Assembly (NCBI GenBank): GCA_017630215.1 | Contig: JAGBVR010000011.1 | Location: 1 to 64,000, forward strand | Length of the DNA: 64,000 nucleotides | Direction of reading: 5' to 3' | DNA from: Bacteroidales bacterium | Lineage (GTDB): Bacteria > Bacteroidota > Bacteroidia > Bacteroidales > UBA932 | Shown here: positions 15,935-25,325 of the stretch, piece after piece | Position numbering within the stretch: the first letter of the stretch is position 1 | Layout of the letters: each line of letters starts with the position of its first letter | The notes under the pieces: generated by a model | Databases searched by the model: none | Seen by the model: only the letters and a program-made list of their open reading frames with translations | What the model was told of the DNA's origin: nothing | Translations under genes and position numbers: made by a program

Positions 15935-18403
15935 TTATTCGCATTCTACGAGCACAGGAGTGCCAAGCGGACGGAAATCTTCTGGAAGTATTCCACATGA
16001 TCGGGTAGCTATATCAGACTGATTCTTGATTATTGTCAGATTCTTGTCGAACTGAATGAAATCATCCAATGATGCTTTGAAACTTGATGCACCGGTACTC
16101 TTTGTCTGCCTCATAACTCTATACCAGATGGCCCATCGTGATATGGCATTGAAGAATTGGCCGTTAGCAGCTAACTGGCTGTTCATGATGCTGTTGTCGG
16201 TAGGTCTGCAGAATAAGGAGGTATAAGTATAGGCTCCATTGTAGAGACCGAGACCCTCTGTCGATCTGTAGCTGTAAGAGTTGTCCAGAAGTTCAGTCCA
16301 ATATACACTGCTTTCTGTCGTGTATTCCCAGTCCAGGCCACTCCATCTCTGCGCCTCTTCTGCAGTCCAATATTCATTCACATTTCTATAGACTCCGTAG
16401 TCATGATAGTCTCTGAGATTGTACCATTCTCCGGTATTGAATCTGGTCAATGAATAGCTTGAATACTCATCAGCTAACTTGCCGAATCCGTGACCTCCGG
16501 CCTCGTGCAGCAACGTATATTTGCATTCGCGACCTGTATTGTCGCTTCCCAATGAACAGTATGCTATCGAGTAGCGGTCTGCGTAATCTTCGGTCCTGCT
16601 GGCTCTCCATGCTAAATAGCAGGTGCCGGCATAGCATTTTACATTAGGCAGAACTATTATCAAAGCCTTGTGAGCGCGGTCATAGGCGTCGTAGTACCTG
16701 CATTCGGTGCCGCCAGCTCCTCCCTTCATCTGGATAGCCTGTGTCGCATATTCCAGTACGAGATCATCGTCACCGCTGATGGATGTGGATCCGGGGGTGA
16801 ATGTGGTGCCTAATCTTGTATCGGCATTTCCCTGTGTGGCTCCGTTCTGGCTTCCCCATGAACCGTAGTATGGTACAGCATCATGTTCGTCTTTTGACAA
16901 GACATTGATGTAATACACGTTGAAGTATTCCTTCAATGCCGTATACGGCTCGATGCTGAAGAAATCTTCATATGCCTGCCTCATCAGCCTGTCATAGTTT
17001 CCTCCCGGCACGAAATGTCTCTTGCTGAAGCCGTCGCCCATAATTACAATATCGGTACCGCTTCCTAGGGTAGCTTCCTGAAGTACGACAATTCCGTTTT
17101 CCGGGTCATCAAATCCATCAATAGGACCCATGTCCACTTCGGAATCGATGAATGGAGAAGCCTTCTGATGAATCAATATCTTTACTGAGTCATATTCACC
17201 CTTGAATGTGATTTCTGCTTCTCGTGCCGGCATTCCGGGAGCGTTTGCGGATATTCCCAATATGATGTTGTCAGTTCTGACAGCACGTGTGTCGGTATGA
17301 GAAACCCATGACCGGGCATCGGAAGGAATCTCGACAGTGTAAGTCTGATCCGTGGTAAGCTGTACTTCTACATATCCACCGGTTCCGTCAAGTTCGTAGT
17401 AATCACACTTGGACGACATGCAGTGGCCCTGGTCGAAATCTCCCTCGAACATAATGGCCTTCATGATGGTGACATCATTTTCTGAAGCGAAAAGTATGAT
17501 TTTTCCCTCAGCCAAGGTTTCCGGCGCTTTGATGATGACCCCGCCCTTGTGTGATGTCTCTTGTGTAATGCTGGCACTCCAGCCGTGTTCACCTACGCAG
17601 GTAATCTCCGCATTGCCAAAACCGCCACTGATATTGTATTCTACTTTAAATGTCGATCCTGCGGTGACATCAGAAGGAATCTCACCTAATTCAATGCTTA
17701 AGCTGCACAGGCGTGGAAGATCTATGACGGTTCCATCTGCCATAGTAAGATATATGAACTTATCGTCGTAACGGACAGCAGATAACAGCAGGTCGCCGTC
17801 AATTCCGTCAGCCGGCCCCATCTCGTTCCAGTTTTTCCCTCCATCATATGACAGGAACCAATATCCATTCTCAATCTTGAATGAAGGAGTGACGTCATCA
17901 TTGCTTATAGCCGGAATCTTATTGCCTTTTCCGTCTGTGAGCCATTCTCCGTCAAGTGTCCAATACCATTTGCCGTCGCTATCCTGTTTTACGGAAATGA
18001 CCGGCTTGTGAGCGTTCACTCCGTCGGCTCCGTCGGCTCCGTCGGTTCCATCGGTTCCGTCAGTACCATCTGCACCATCTTTTCCATCACCGCCATTCTT
18101 TCCTTCAGTTCCGAAATATAGCCTGTATGATTTTCCGTTCTGGAAGAAGAGTTCGTATCCACACACTTCGCCGTTCTCCTTGATGGCAGATATGGAAGTA
18201 ACCAGATTCCTGTCTTGAAGCAGGGTCAGTACTTCTTCCAAAGAAACAATGTTTTCATTGATCTGTCTGCAGCGTGCTTCGAGCTTTGCTACGGCATCAT
18301 TCTGCTTTTGGAACTCATCCTGAATCCAGGAATCGTCATAAAAGCTGCATGAATATGCCATTATGACAGCAGGGATAATATATATCAATCGTTTCATATC
18401 CAT
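15935..18403 (-). CDS. M64 peptidase lipoprotein with PL29-N (DUF4988) and collagen-like segment
   Basis: This 822-residue lipoprotein has a lipobox at Cys19 (or Cys17 if ATG 18397 is used). A coiled-coil segment and DUF4988/PL29-N domain follow (about 22-225; KQDSDGKWYWTLDGEWL and FLSYDGGKNW). It is interrupted by a collagen-like GxDGxDG run (about 102-127). A beta-sandwich/BACON region covers about 240-420, and an M64 peptidase about 430-790 (TDIVIMGDGF, FFSIEPY, EYFNVYYIN). The zinc motif is HEAGGH at 633-638, followed by LADE. It is likely a secreted metallopeptidase at the cell surface. It starts 8 bp after the related gene at 18412-20169, and they form one operon. It shares the protease domain, but not the LRR domain, with the 572 and 4999 proteins. 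Confidence 0.8.
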   Translation of the reverse strand: MDMKRLIYIIPAVIMAYSCSFYDDSWIQDEFQKQNDAVAKLEARCRQINENIVSLEEVLTLLQDRNLVTSISAIKENGEVCGYELFFQNGKSYRLYFGTEGKNGGDGKDGADGTDGTDGTDGADGADGVNAHKPVISVKQDSDGKWYWTLDGEWLTDGKGNKIPAISNDDVTPSFKIENGYWFLSYDGGKNWNEMGPADGIDGDLLLSAVRYDDKFIYLTMADGTVIDLPRLCSLSIELGEIPSDVTAGSTFKVEYNISGGFGNAEITCVGEHGWSASITQETSHKGGVIIKAPETLAEGKIILFASENDVTIMKAIMFEGDFDQGHCMSSKCDYYELDGTGGYVEVQLTTDQTYTVEIPSDARSWVSHTDTRAVRTDNIILGISANAPGMPAREAEITFKGEYDSVKILIHQKASPFIDSEVDMGPIDGFDDPENGIVVLQEATLGSGTDIVIMGDGFSKRHFVPGGNYDRLMRQAYEDFFSIEPYTALKEYFNVYYINVLSKDEHDAVPYYGSWGSQNGATQGNADTRLGTTFTPGSTSISGDDDLVLEYATQAIQMKGGAGGTECRYYDAYDRAHKALIIVLPNVKCYAGTCYLAWRASRTEDYADRYSIAYCSLGSDNTGRECKYTLLHEAGGHGFGKLADEYSSYSLTRFNTGEWYNLRDYHDYGVYRNVNEYWTAEEAQRWSGLDWEYTTESSVYWTELLDNSYSYRSTEGLGLYNGAYTYTSLFCRPTDNSIMNSQLAANGQFFNAISRWAIWYRVMRQTKSTGASSFKASLDDFIQFDKNLTIIKNQSDIATRSCGILPEDFRPLGTPVLVECE

Positions 18404-18411
18404 TCATTGAA

Positions 18412-20169
18412 TTAATTGAACGCATGTCCGCATATAGTAGAATACTCTTTTCCTTTGTATTCGTACGTCGCCTTGCATTTCGGCGCTTTATATGACTTTC
18501 CTAGAGTGATTACCCAGCCGGAATTTCTTCCTGGGGCAATAGTGTCTTCCACTGCCATACGGTTGCTTTCCTCTCCATAAGCATCTACTATCTGGAGGTA
18601 TTTCACATAGACTTCAGCAGAGCTGTTGTTGTAGAAATACCAGCTCAGTTTAGTGCCGGAGTGAACATATCCGTCACTATAGCTGATGTTGGTTGCTGAT
18701 CCTTGCTTGAGGTAGATATAGTCGGAGATATTGCCTACTGTTACAACACATTCTGCTGAATGCCTGTAGTCTGCAGTCATTGCTTTAATCGTGGCTGTAC
18801 CTTCTGAAATGGCAATTATCTTACCTTCCTGGCTTACCCATACTATGTCAGAATCTGATGATGTCCATACCACATCCTGATTTCCGGACAAGACATTCGC
18901 AGTAAGGTAATCTTCCTCACCTCTGAACAGCATCATATTATTCTTATTCAGAGAAATCAAGCTTCCCTGACATACCTCTACTGTCTTTACTGTTCCACAA
19001 TAAAGGTCCTTGAATAAAATCATGGCAGAACGAGTAGAAATGCCTTGTGGCAATGCGTCATATCTGAATGTTACGGATTCGTTTCTGATGGTTTTTGTGT
19101 CCAGGTGACGGATCCACGAAGCGGTAGTTTCTATTTCGTAATCAAAATTGGTCGAAAGACTTATTGTGAAATCACCGCCTTTGGCAGATAAAACTGCGGA
19201 ATCATCAGCAATTCGGCAGATTCCCTCGACGAATGTCAGTGATCTGACTATTGTCTTGGTGCCATTGGATGCGATTACTATTACCTTACCTTCCGATATG
19301 TCCTCAGGAGCATAAATCGTGATAAATCCTTCTGATGGTGAGTTCGCCACTACCTTGGCATTCCAAAGTCCTTCTGACATTGTTATTACTTCAGGATTAT
19401 CACCGGCGCCTTCCAGCCTGTATGGAATATTTAGAGTGCAAAGTGGAAGGCATGGGATATCCTCTGAAATACCAAGGTCTATAGAGAATGATGATGCCTT
19501 TGCGATAGTTATGGTATTTCCATCAATAAGAGTGATATAGACATAATCGTCATCCTGCTTGATCTCCTTGAAATATGATGTGCCATTTTCTCCTGTAGCT
19601 TTGCCAAGCTTTGACCATGTGTAGCCGCCATCATATGAGACATACCAGTAAAGTTCTTCTATCTTAAGCATAGGCGCAAGATCTGTTCTTCCGGTAGTGC
19701 TGATTTTGTTTCCTTCCTCATCCAGCATCCACTCTCCATCGATAGTCCAGTACCATTGGCCGTCAGTATCCTGCCTTACGCTGATTTCCGGTATATACCC
19801 ATCCTTGCCATCTGCTCCGTCCTTACCGTCGGTACCATCCTGTCCGTCCTTGCCATCAGTACCATCCTGACCATCCTTACCGTCAATACCATTATAGATG
19901 CATATTTCCTTTCCACTTACGAACGATATCTTGTATCCGATGGTCCTGCCACTTTCCGTAAGCGTTGTGACATCAGATATGAAGTCGTTTGAACTGATAG
20001 CTTTGATTATATCTTCCAATGCCTTGATGTCGGAATTAAGGCCATCGCATACTTCTTCCAGATCCTTGATCCTTTCTTCCAGTTCTGTGAATTCATCTTT
20101 GATCCACTGATCGTCATATTGGCAGCCTGCAGCTGCAATAAGTGCAAAAAACAGAAATAACTTTTTCAT
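18412..20169 (-). CDS. PL29-N (DUF4988), BACON and BIG2 domain lipoprotein
   Basis: This 585-residue lipoprotein has its lipobox at Cys16 (AAAGC). A coiled coil and DUF4988/PL29-N domain follow (about 18-200), with a collagen-like GKDGQDG run at about 95-125. Then come BACON-like domains (about 310-400), a BIG2 domain (about 405-490; VVWTSSDSDIVWVSQEG) and a beta C-terminus. No catalytic domain is visible, so it may be a binding partner of the M64 protease in the same operon. The frame is open to 20247, but ATG 20169 gives the proper lipoprotein signal. The strongly repetitive GxDG codons (19797-19880) could slip during replication. Confidence 0.75.
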   Translation of the reverse strand: MKKLFLFFALIAAAGCQYDDQWIKDEFTELEERIKDLEEVCDGLNSDIKALEDIIKAISSNDFISDVTTLTESGRTIGYKISFVSGKEICIYNGIDGKDGQDGTDGKDGQDGTDGKDGADGKDGYIPEISVRQDTDGQWYWTIDGEWMLDEEGNKISTTGRTDLAPMLKIEELYWYVSYDGGYTWSKLGKATGENGTSYFKEIKQDDDYVYITLIDGNTITIAKASSFSIDLGISEDIPCLPLCTLNIPYRLEGAGDNPEVITMSEGLWNAKVVANSPSEGFITIYAPEDISEGKVIVIASNGTKTIVRSLTFVEGICRIADDSAVLSAKGGDFTISLSTNFDYEIETTASWIRHLDTKTIRNESVTFRYDALPQGISTRSAMILFKDLYCGTVKTVEVCQGSLISLNKNNMMLFRGEEDYLTANVLSGNQDVVWTSSDSDIVWVSQEGKIIAISEGTATIKAMTADYRHSAECVVTVGNISDYIYLKQGSATNISYSDGYVHSGTKLSWYFYNNSSAEVYVKYLQIVDAYGEESNRMAVEDTIAPGRNSGWVITLGKSYKAPKCKATYEYKGKEYSTICGHAFN

Positions 20170-20232
20170 ATTTTTATAATTTAAGGTGGTAAAGTTAGAA
20201 AAACTTCTTAAACGATTATAGAATCTTTTCGC

Positions 20233-20240
20233 TACATTTG
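20233..20240 (+). promoter_or_regulatory. Bacteroidetes -7 promoter box for the small peptide/LRR operon
   Basis: TACATTTG fits TAnnTTTG. It lies 57 bp before the 20298 start, within the divergent intergenic region. Confidence 0.55.
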
Positions 20241-20297
20241 CGCGCATTATCTGCCACAGAAGTGTCTGTGATGGATGTTTTGTTAAATTTAAAAATC

Positions 20298-20432
20298 ATG
20301 CATTATTGTTCGGAACATATTTCTTATGATTCCCCGAGGATGGAGATCATAATGGTTGAATTGGAAAATATTATCGCTGCAAGCAGTTCAAATCTGGAGA
20401 ATCCTACAGAAGGAGAAGAGTCTGACTGGTAA
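20298..20432 (+). CDS. Small acidic peptide of the Bacteroidales pre-operon type
   Basis: This 44-residue product (MHYCSEHISYDSPRMEIIMV, then an acidic tail with IIAASSS and GEESDW) resembles short Bacteroidales proteins with an S/TP-x-ME/VE-V...SS...DxW layout. Those are often encoded directly before fimbrillin or other surface lipoproteins. It follows a -7 box (20233) and ends 16 bp before the 20449 gene, so it is the first gene of that operon. The role of such peptides is not known to me. ATG 20298 is chosen because the upstream part of the frame lies before or at the transcription start. Confidence 0.5.
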   Translation: MHYCSEHISYDSPRMEIIMVELENIIAASSSNLENPTEGEESDW

Positions 20433-20448
20433 TTTAACGTGAGTCCGT

Positions 20449-22995
20449 ATGAAGAATGTATTATCACGATTGTTTATGTTGGCAATCGCAGTTTGTGCTT
20501 GTACGCAGGAGGAGGCTCCTGTGCCACAGCCTGAGTCTGCAGAAGGAAGGGTATTTGAAGCTGCATTTGAGGACACTGCGACCCGTACTTATATCGAAGC
20601 CGGTAACCTGCTGCGATGGAATGCCGGAGACCGTATTTCCTTGTTTGACGGAAACACTCTGAACCGTCAATATCAGTTTGACGGAGAGACCGGGGACAAT
20701 TCCGGAACCTTCTCGATTGTGGACAAACCGTATGGGACAGGCAATGCCTTGAGTGCCAATTATGCGGCATATCCCTATTCTTCTGATGTGAAGATTACGG
20801 AAGCCGGAGTCATTACGATGACCTTTCCATCTCGTCAGATATATGCGGAGAATTCATTCGGGCAAGGGGCCAATCCGATGGTGGCCGTGACCAAGGATAC
20901 GGATGATACGTTCTTGAAATTCAGAAATATAGCAGGGTATATCAAGCTCCAGTTATATGGAGATGATGTCACCGTGAAATCAATATCATTGACAGGCAAT
21001 GATCATGAAGGACTTGCTGGTAAGGCATCGGTTTCCACTGCTGATGTCGATGAACCGGTGGCAACAATGTCTGACAATGCCGAGGAAACGATCCTTCTGG
21101 ATTGTGGTGAAGGCGTGAGGATAGGTTCGTCCGCTCAAACTGCCACGGCATTCTGGATAGTCGTTCCGCCTCTTACATTTGAAAAAGGCTTTACTGTCAC
21201 CGTTACGGATACCGACGGACGCGAATATGTCAAGTCGACTTCCGGCCGAATCATTATCAGTCGCAACATCATTAAGCCAATGGCAGCATTTGAAGTGGAA
21301 ATCCCTGAAGCAGATGCAATGCCGAATAACCGTATCTGCTATGCTGCAAGGACTCAGATTATACCATATCGTTCGGGAACAGAGGTTTTCGGTGCCGAAA
21401 TAATTTCAAATGAATGGGATGATGAGACAGGCACCGGTGTGATTACTTTTGATTCGGACGTTACGATGATCGGGGATATGGCATTCTATGGTTATAATAC
21501 ATATTGCAGTTCACTCAGAAGCATCGTTATTCCGGATAGCGTAAAGTCAATAGGGAAAAGGGCCTTTGAAGAGTGCCGCGAACTTGAATCAGTAACAATG
21601 GGACAAGGTATCACTTCTATTGGAGATGCGGCTTTTGATACATGCTTCAATCTCACCAGCATAACTATTCCTGAAAGCGTGACCAGGATCGGAGAGGGTG
21701 TTTTCTACTGTTGCTGGAGCCTTAAAGAAATCAAGGGTAAGTTTGCATCAGAGGATGGCTGTTGCCTGATCGTTGATGATGCCCTTTATCTGTTTGCTGC
21801 TGATTGCGGACTTTCGGAATACGCCATCCCGTCGGGTGTGACTTCAATTGAATATGGTGCCTTTGCTGTTTCCAAACTCACTCGGATAACCATTCCTGAT
21901 ACAGTGACCGAGATCAAGCAACAGGCTTTCAGTGATTGTTATAGCCTGCAGTCCATCACAATCCCAAATAGCGTGAATGTAATAGGCGACCATGCTTTTA
22001 TGTATTGTGACAGACTTTCTGAAGTTGATCTTGGAAATGGTGTGGAAATTATTTCGGAGAGTGCATTTTACGAATGTGCAAGACTGGAGAGGATCACCAT
22101 TCCGGAAAGTGTGTCGGAAATTGGAGACTATGCATTTTTCCATTGCTCATCATTGTCTGTAGTAAACATTCAAGCCTCAACCCCTTTTAAGTTATATGCA
22201 GATACATTCATGGATTGTAGCAGTGATCTGGTAATCTATGTGCCGTTAGAAAGTCTGGATATCTTTAAAAATGCAGAGTATTGGAAAGATTTGAAGCTGA
22301 AGCCGGGATTATGTCCTGACAACCAGATATGGTATATATCGGAAGATGGAAATGTCATAAATCCTGAAAATAATGCATTTCCCACAGGTATTGTTTCCAA
22401 TGTTTACGAAAATGGCAAGGGAGTCATTACGTTTGAGTCAGCCCTGACTTCAGTTGGGAAGCAGGCTTTCGAGGACTGCAAGTCGTTGACAAGTATTACA
22501 TTGCCTGCTACAGTGACCAAGATTGACAACCGGGCGTTTTATCGATGTCTTGCATTGACAGACATAATGCTTCCTGAAGGTGTGACGTTAATTGGACATG
22601 AGGCATTTTTTTATTGTGTTTCAATGAAAAATATAGACTTGCCTGAAAGTCTGACGACAATCCATCCTTATGCATTTTATATGTGCCAATCTCTTGAAAG
22701 TATTGAAATACCTGATAATGTGACTGTGATCAGTGATCATCTCTTTTATTATTGTGATTCTTTGAAAGATGTAATCATCCCCGCAGGGGTGACTGATATC
22801 GGTGACTATGCATTTGCATACTGCTCTTCAATGAGCAAGCTCAAGTGCAGGGCAGGTACTCCACCGGCGCAAGGATATGGAGTGTTTAATAAAGTACCGT
22901 ACTATTCTTGTACTCTGATGATTCCTAAAGGAAGTAAATCCAAATATCAGGCTGACTCATATTGGAAAATCTTTGCAACGATCCGAGAAGAGTAA
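20449..22995 (+). CDS. Fimbrillin-like and BspA-type LRR_5 surface lipoprotein
   Basis: This 848-residue lipoprotein has its lipobox Cys at 18 (AVCAC). A fimbrillin-like domain follows (about 30-285; TRTYIEAGNLLRWNAGDRIS, GYIKLQLYG). Two blocks of LRR_5 repeats (about 330-600 and 660-830; FxxCxxLxSITIPxSVTxIGxxAF pattern) are separated by a linker (PDNQIWYISEDGNVINPENN). BspA-type LRR proteins bind host matrix or other cells. Unlike the 572 and 4999 proteins it has no BACON or peptidase domain. It is transcribed with the 44-residue peptide gene upstream, divergently from the PL29-N operon. Confidence 0.8.
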   Translation: MKNVLSRLFMLAIAVCACTQEEAPVPQPESAEGRVFEAAFEDTATRTYIEAGNLLRWNAGDRISLFDGNTLNRQYQFDGETGDNSGTFSIVDKPYGTGNALSANYAAYPYSSDVKITEAGVITMTFPSRQIYAENSFGQGANPMVAVTKDTDDTFLKFRNIAGYIKLQLYGDDVTVKSISLTGNDHEGLAGKASVSTADVDEPVATMSDNAEETILLDCGEGVRIGSSAQTATAFWIVVPPLTFEKGFTVTVTDTDGREYVKSTSGRIIISRNIIKPMAAFEVEIPEADAMPNNRICYAARTQIIPYRSGTEVFGAEIISNEWDDETGTGVITFDSDVTMIGDMAFYGYNTYCSSLRSIVIPDSVKSIGKRAFEECRELESVTMGQGITSIGDAAFDTCFNLTSITIPESVTRIGEGVFYCCWSLKEIKGKFASEDGCCLIVDDALYLFAADCGLSEYAIPSGVTSIEYGAFAVSKLTRITIPDTVTEIKQQAFSDCYSLQSITIPNSVNVIGDHAFMYCDRLSEVDLGNGVEIISESAFYECARLERITIPESVSEIGDYAFFHCSSLSVVNIQASTPFKLYADTFMDCSSDLVIYVPLESLDIFKNAEYWKDLKLKPGLCPDNQIWYISEDGNVINPENNAFPTGIVSNVYENGKGVITFESALTSVGKQAFEDCKSLTSITLPATVTKIDNRAFYRCLALTDIMLPEGVTLIGHEAFFYCVSMKNIDLPESLTTIHPYAFYMCQSLESIEIPDNVTVISDHLFYYCDSLKDVIIPAGVTDIGDYAFAYCSSMSKLKCRAGTPPAQGYGVFNKVPYYSCTLMIPKGSKSKYQADSYWKIFATIREE

Positions 22996-23147
22996 TCCGT
23001 TTATGCGGAGAGTGGCGTTTCTCTATAAAGATACGCATCACCCTGCCTCGGCACGGGAGGTTTTGCCGACTATCCTAGGATTGCGGCATTCTTGATTCTA
23101 TTCTGCGTCCGTCACTTTGCAGGACTATGTGTGGGAAGTTGTTCTGA

Positions 23148-24155
23148 TCAGAATCTGAAGAACTGAAGGTTTTCCAAGCCGGGTTTCAGCTGACCCTGCT
23201 CGATTTTGTGAATGATCTCCACGACCTTGTCATTCATCGGGGTAGGGCATCCCACCTTTCGGCCATAGTCTGAAACAGCTCCGTTGATGGCATCCACCTC
23301 GGTCAGTTTGCCTTTCTCCAGATCCTGGAGCATACTCGCCTTGAGACGTGCATGCTTGCGTATGGCTATCGGAATGATGAAGAAAGAAACAGCCTTCTTG
23401 AGGCCTCCTTTGTAATCGAGAAGCTTGACAATATCCTTTCCTTGGACAGGCTCGATCCGGATTCCTCCCTTTGCACATACGTCGATGCATTCTTTGATAA
23501 GAGCCTGCACGATGCGGCGGGATTCCTTCGGGCCGGCAGCTTCTCCGAAAGTACATCCGAGGACGGCACTCATACCCGAGAATGCGGCATTGATAAGAAG
23601 CTTGCTCCAGCGGGTACCGATGAAATTCTCTTCCACATCGACTGTGCCCATCATCTCCAGCAGTTCCTTGACCTTGTCGAAGTGCCTGCTTCGTTTAGCA
23701 GATATCGATCCCAATGAGAATGACAATGCATCCGGCTCGCTGGTCAGCTCGCAGAGTCCAGGTCCCTGCATGGTCGCCCCCCAGGCTACAGTGCATCCCA
23801 GCACTCTTTCCTCTCCCAATATATCCGCGATCAGCATTTCCGGAAGGCCATTCTGGAATGTTACTAACACACCATCCTGTGCGAGGTAGTCCTTCAGCAT
23901 CTGCACGACTTCCTTGTTGTTCTGCTGTTTGGTCATCAGGAAGATGATATCGTATTTTCCTGACATATGATCCGGAGTATATGCTGTCACTTTCTGGATG
24001 AATTCCATTGTTCCCACTACCTTCGCCCCTTCTGCGTTCAATGCTTCTACGTGGGCTTTATTACGGTTTATAAGTTCGATAGGCTCTCCGGCCTTGTTGA
24101 TGAATGCTCCTAAGATTGTGCCCAGTGAACCGGCACCGTATATTGCTGTGCGCAT
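23148..24155 (-). CDS. panE: Ketopantoate reductase family protein (PanE/ApbA)
   Basis: This 335-residue product has an N-terminal NAD(P)-binding Rossmann motif (MRTAIYGAGSLGTILGAF, GxGxxG at 7-12) and a C-terminal helical ApbA_C domain with the conserved Lys/Ser-rich segment RWSKLLINAAFSGMSAVLG. Ketopantoate reductases (EC 1.1.1.169) convert 2-dehydropantoate to pantoate for coenzyme A synthesis. The protein is somewhat longer than the typical 290-310 residues, and many paralogues of the family have other substrates, so the pantothenate role is likely but not certain. The frame is open to 24200, but the GxGxxG strand fixes the start at 24155. Confidence 0.75.
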   Translation of the reverse strand: MRTAIYGAGSLGTILGAFINKAGEPIELINRNKAHVEALNAEGAKVVGTMEFIQKVTAYTPDHMSGKYDIIFLMTKQQNNKEVVQMLKDYLAQDGVLVTFQNGLPEMLIADILGEERVLGCTVAWGATMQGPGLCELTSEPDALSFSLGSISAKRSRHFDKVKELLEMMGTVDVEENFIGTRWSKLLINAAFSGMSAVLGCTFGEAAGPKESRRIVQALIKECIDVCAKGGIRIEPVQGKDIVKLLDYKGGLKKAVSFFIIPIAIRKHARLKASMLQDLEKGKLTEVDAINGAVSDYGRKVGCPTPMNDKVVEIIHKIEQGQLKPGLENLQFFRF

Positions 24156-24262
24156 ATTATTCCTTGTTGATAGGTTATTAATGTCTTGTAAAGGTAGCAA
24201 CTTATTTTAAAAAAAGTATCTTTGTCTGAAAAGTATCAAACCGTATTTTAAGGTAACTGTTT

Positions 24263-24487
24263 ATGGGAAATTTAATATTTGGCATTTTAGCCCTTTTAAT
24301 GGGACTTTTAACCATTTATCTGAGAGTCTTCAAGAATTCCAAAGGACTGGGCAAACTTGAAACTATGAAAGAAGCTTATGGCGAGAAACTTGGTCTTGCC
24401 ATACACATAATTTCATATACCGTTGTGCCTATTGCAGTCGGTATCGTTATGATAGTGAAATATTTACTTGCGGAAAATCTGCTGTAG
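24263..24487 (+). CDS. Small membrane protein of unknown function
   Basis: This 74-residue protein has two membrane helices (about 3-22 and 47-68) joined by a basic loop (KNSKGLGKLETMKEAYGEKL). Its last 24 bp overlap, tail to tail, the end of the 24464 gene. No family is recognised. Confidence 0.55.
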   Translation: MGNLIFGILALLMGLLTIYLRVFKNSKGLGKLETMKEAYGEKLGLAIHIISYTVVPIAVGIVMIVKYLLAENLL

Positions 24488-25321
24488 CCCTTCTTTGGTC
24501 AAAGGACTCAGAAGGAAATGCTTATGGTCGAATTCGGACTTCTTCTCTGACGGGATTCCTGCGATGAAATCATTGTATTCCATCCTGCTGGATTTCTCTC
24601 CCGGGAAGAGGTCCGGTACCATTACATATGATTTCCTGCATATGTGTTCCTGTCCTTGATTAGTGAACCTTACATCAGGCTCATATGGCAGGATGATATG
24701 CCCGTCCGCAAATGCCACATACACCGAACTGAAGATTCCTTCAATCTGGCCGAACAACGCTACGGAAAGATAAGCTTCGTGCCTCTGTCTCTCATGAAGG
24801 TATTTTCCGAAACTTTCTGCTTCATCGCCGAAACTCTCAAGCTGGTCGATAGGGACGCATATCGGCAGCATGGCACCGAAGATTGTGACATATTCCTGCG
24901 CATTGAACAATTCGCGGGAATTTCTCAGCAGACTAAGATTCGCTTTCCTGTTGAATTCCATCGAAGCCTCTGTTTCTGAGAGATCAGTCTTATCGCCTTC
25001 GATCAGGATATGTTTTGATTTCCAAAGCCTGGCTATTTTTGCGGCCAGCTCGAAAATCATCTTCACATCACGGTCTGCCGCCGGCAGATTCAATGCAAGG
25101 TGGATTTCCTTGCTGCTGTCGGCGCCAATGACTTGAATGCCTCTGCAGATACAGTCATTGTCATAAACGATGAGCGGTCCTCCGCTTTCGAGGCTGCCTT
25201 TAGCCAAGCGGGCATGTTCATCCAATGTGCCGTATGACCAATTGTCATTTCCAATGATTTCGGAAATGCTTAGCGGCTTCTTGAACAGCCGCGAGTTCCT
25301 TACTGATATTTCAAGTGCCAT
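24464..25321 (-). CDS. Uncharacterised protein, possibly DUF4299 family
   Basis: This soluble 285-residue protein has no signal peptide or membrane helix. Its N-terminus (SVRNSRLFKKPLSISEIIG, then NDNWSYGTLDEHA) and mid part recall DUF4299 proteins; that family call is tentative. It starts 4 bp after the SUFU-like gene 25326-26546, so the two are co-transcribed and probably work together. Its 3' end has decayed copies near the other SUFU-like gene (12059-12175, 14790-14822), so the pair was once duplicated. The pairing of a SUFU-like protein with this family suggests an immunity or effector-neutralising role, by inference only. Confidence 0.5.
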   Translation of the reverse strand: MALEISVRNSRLFKKPLSISEIIGNDNWSYGTLDEHARLAKGSLESGGPLIVYDNDCICRGIQVIGADSSKEIHLALNLPAADRDVKMIFELAAKIARLWKSKHILIEGDKTDLSETEASMEFNRKANLSLLRNSRELFNAQEYVTIFGAMLPICVPIDQLESFGDEAESFGKYLHERQRHEAYLSVALFGQIEGIFSSVYVAFADGHIILPYEPDVRFTNQGQEHICRKSYVMVPDLFPGEKSSRMEYNDFIAGIPSEKKSEFDHKHFLLSPLTKEGLQQIFRK

Positions 25322-25325
25322 TCCC

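Noticed and set aside
17990-18110. Short direct repeats resembling a CRISPR array (also 19797-19880)
   Set aside because: They are in-frame codons for collagen-like GxDG repeats in two lipoproteins; there are no unique spacers and no cas genes.
20298-20432. RiPP (ribosomal natural product) precursor
   Set aside because: No modification enzyme, protease or transporter gene lies nearby; the operon continues with a surface lipoprotein.
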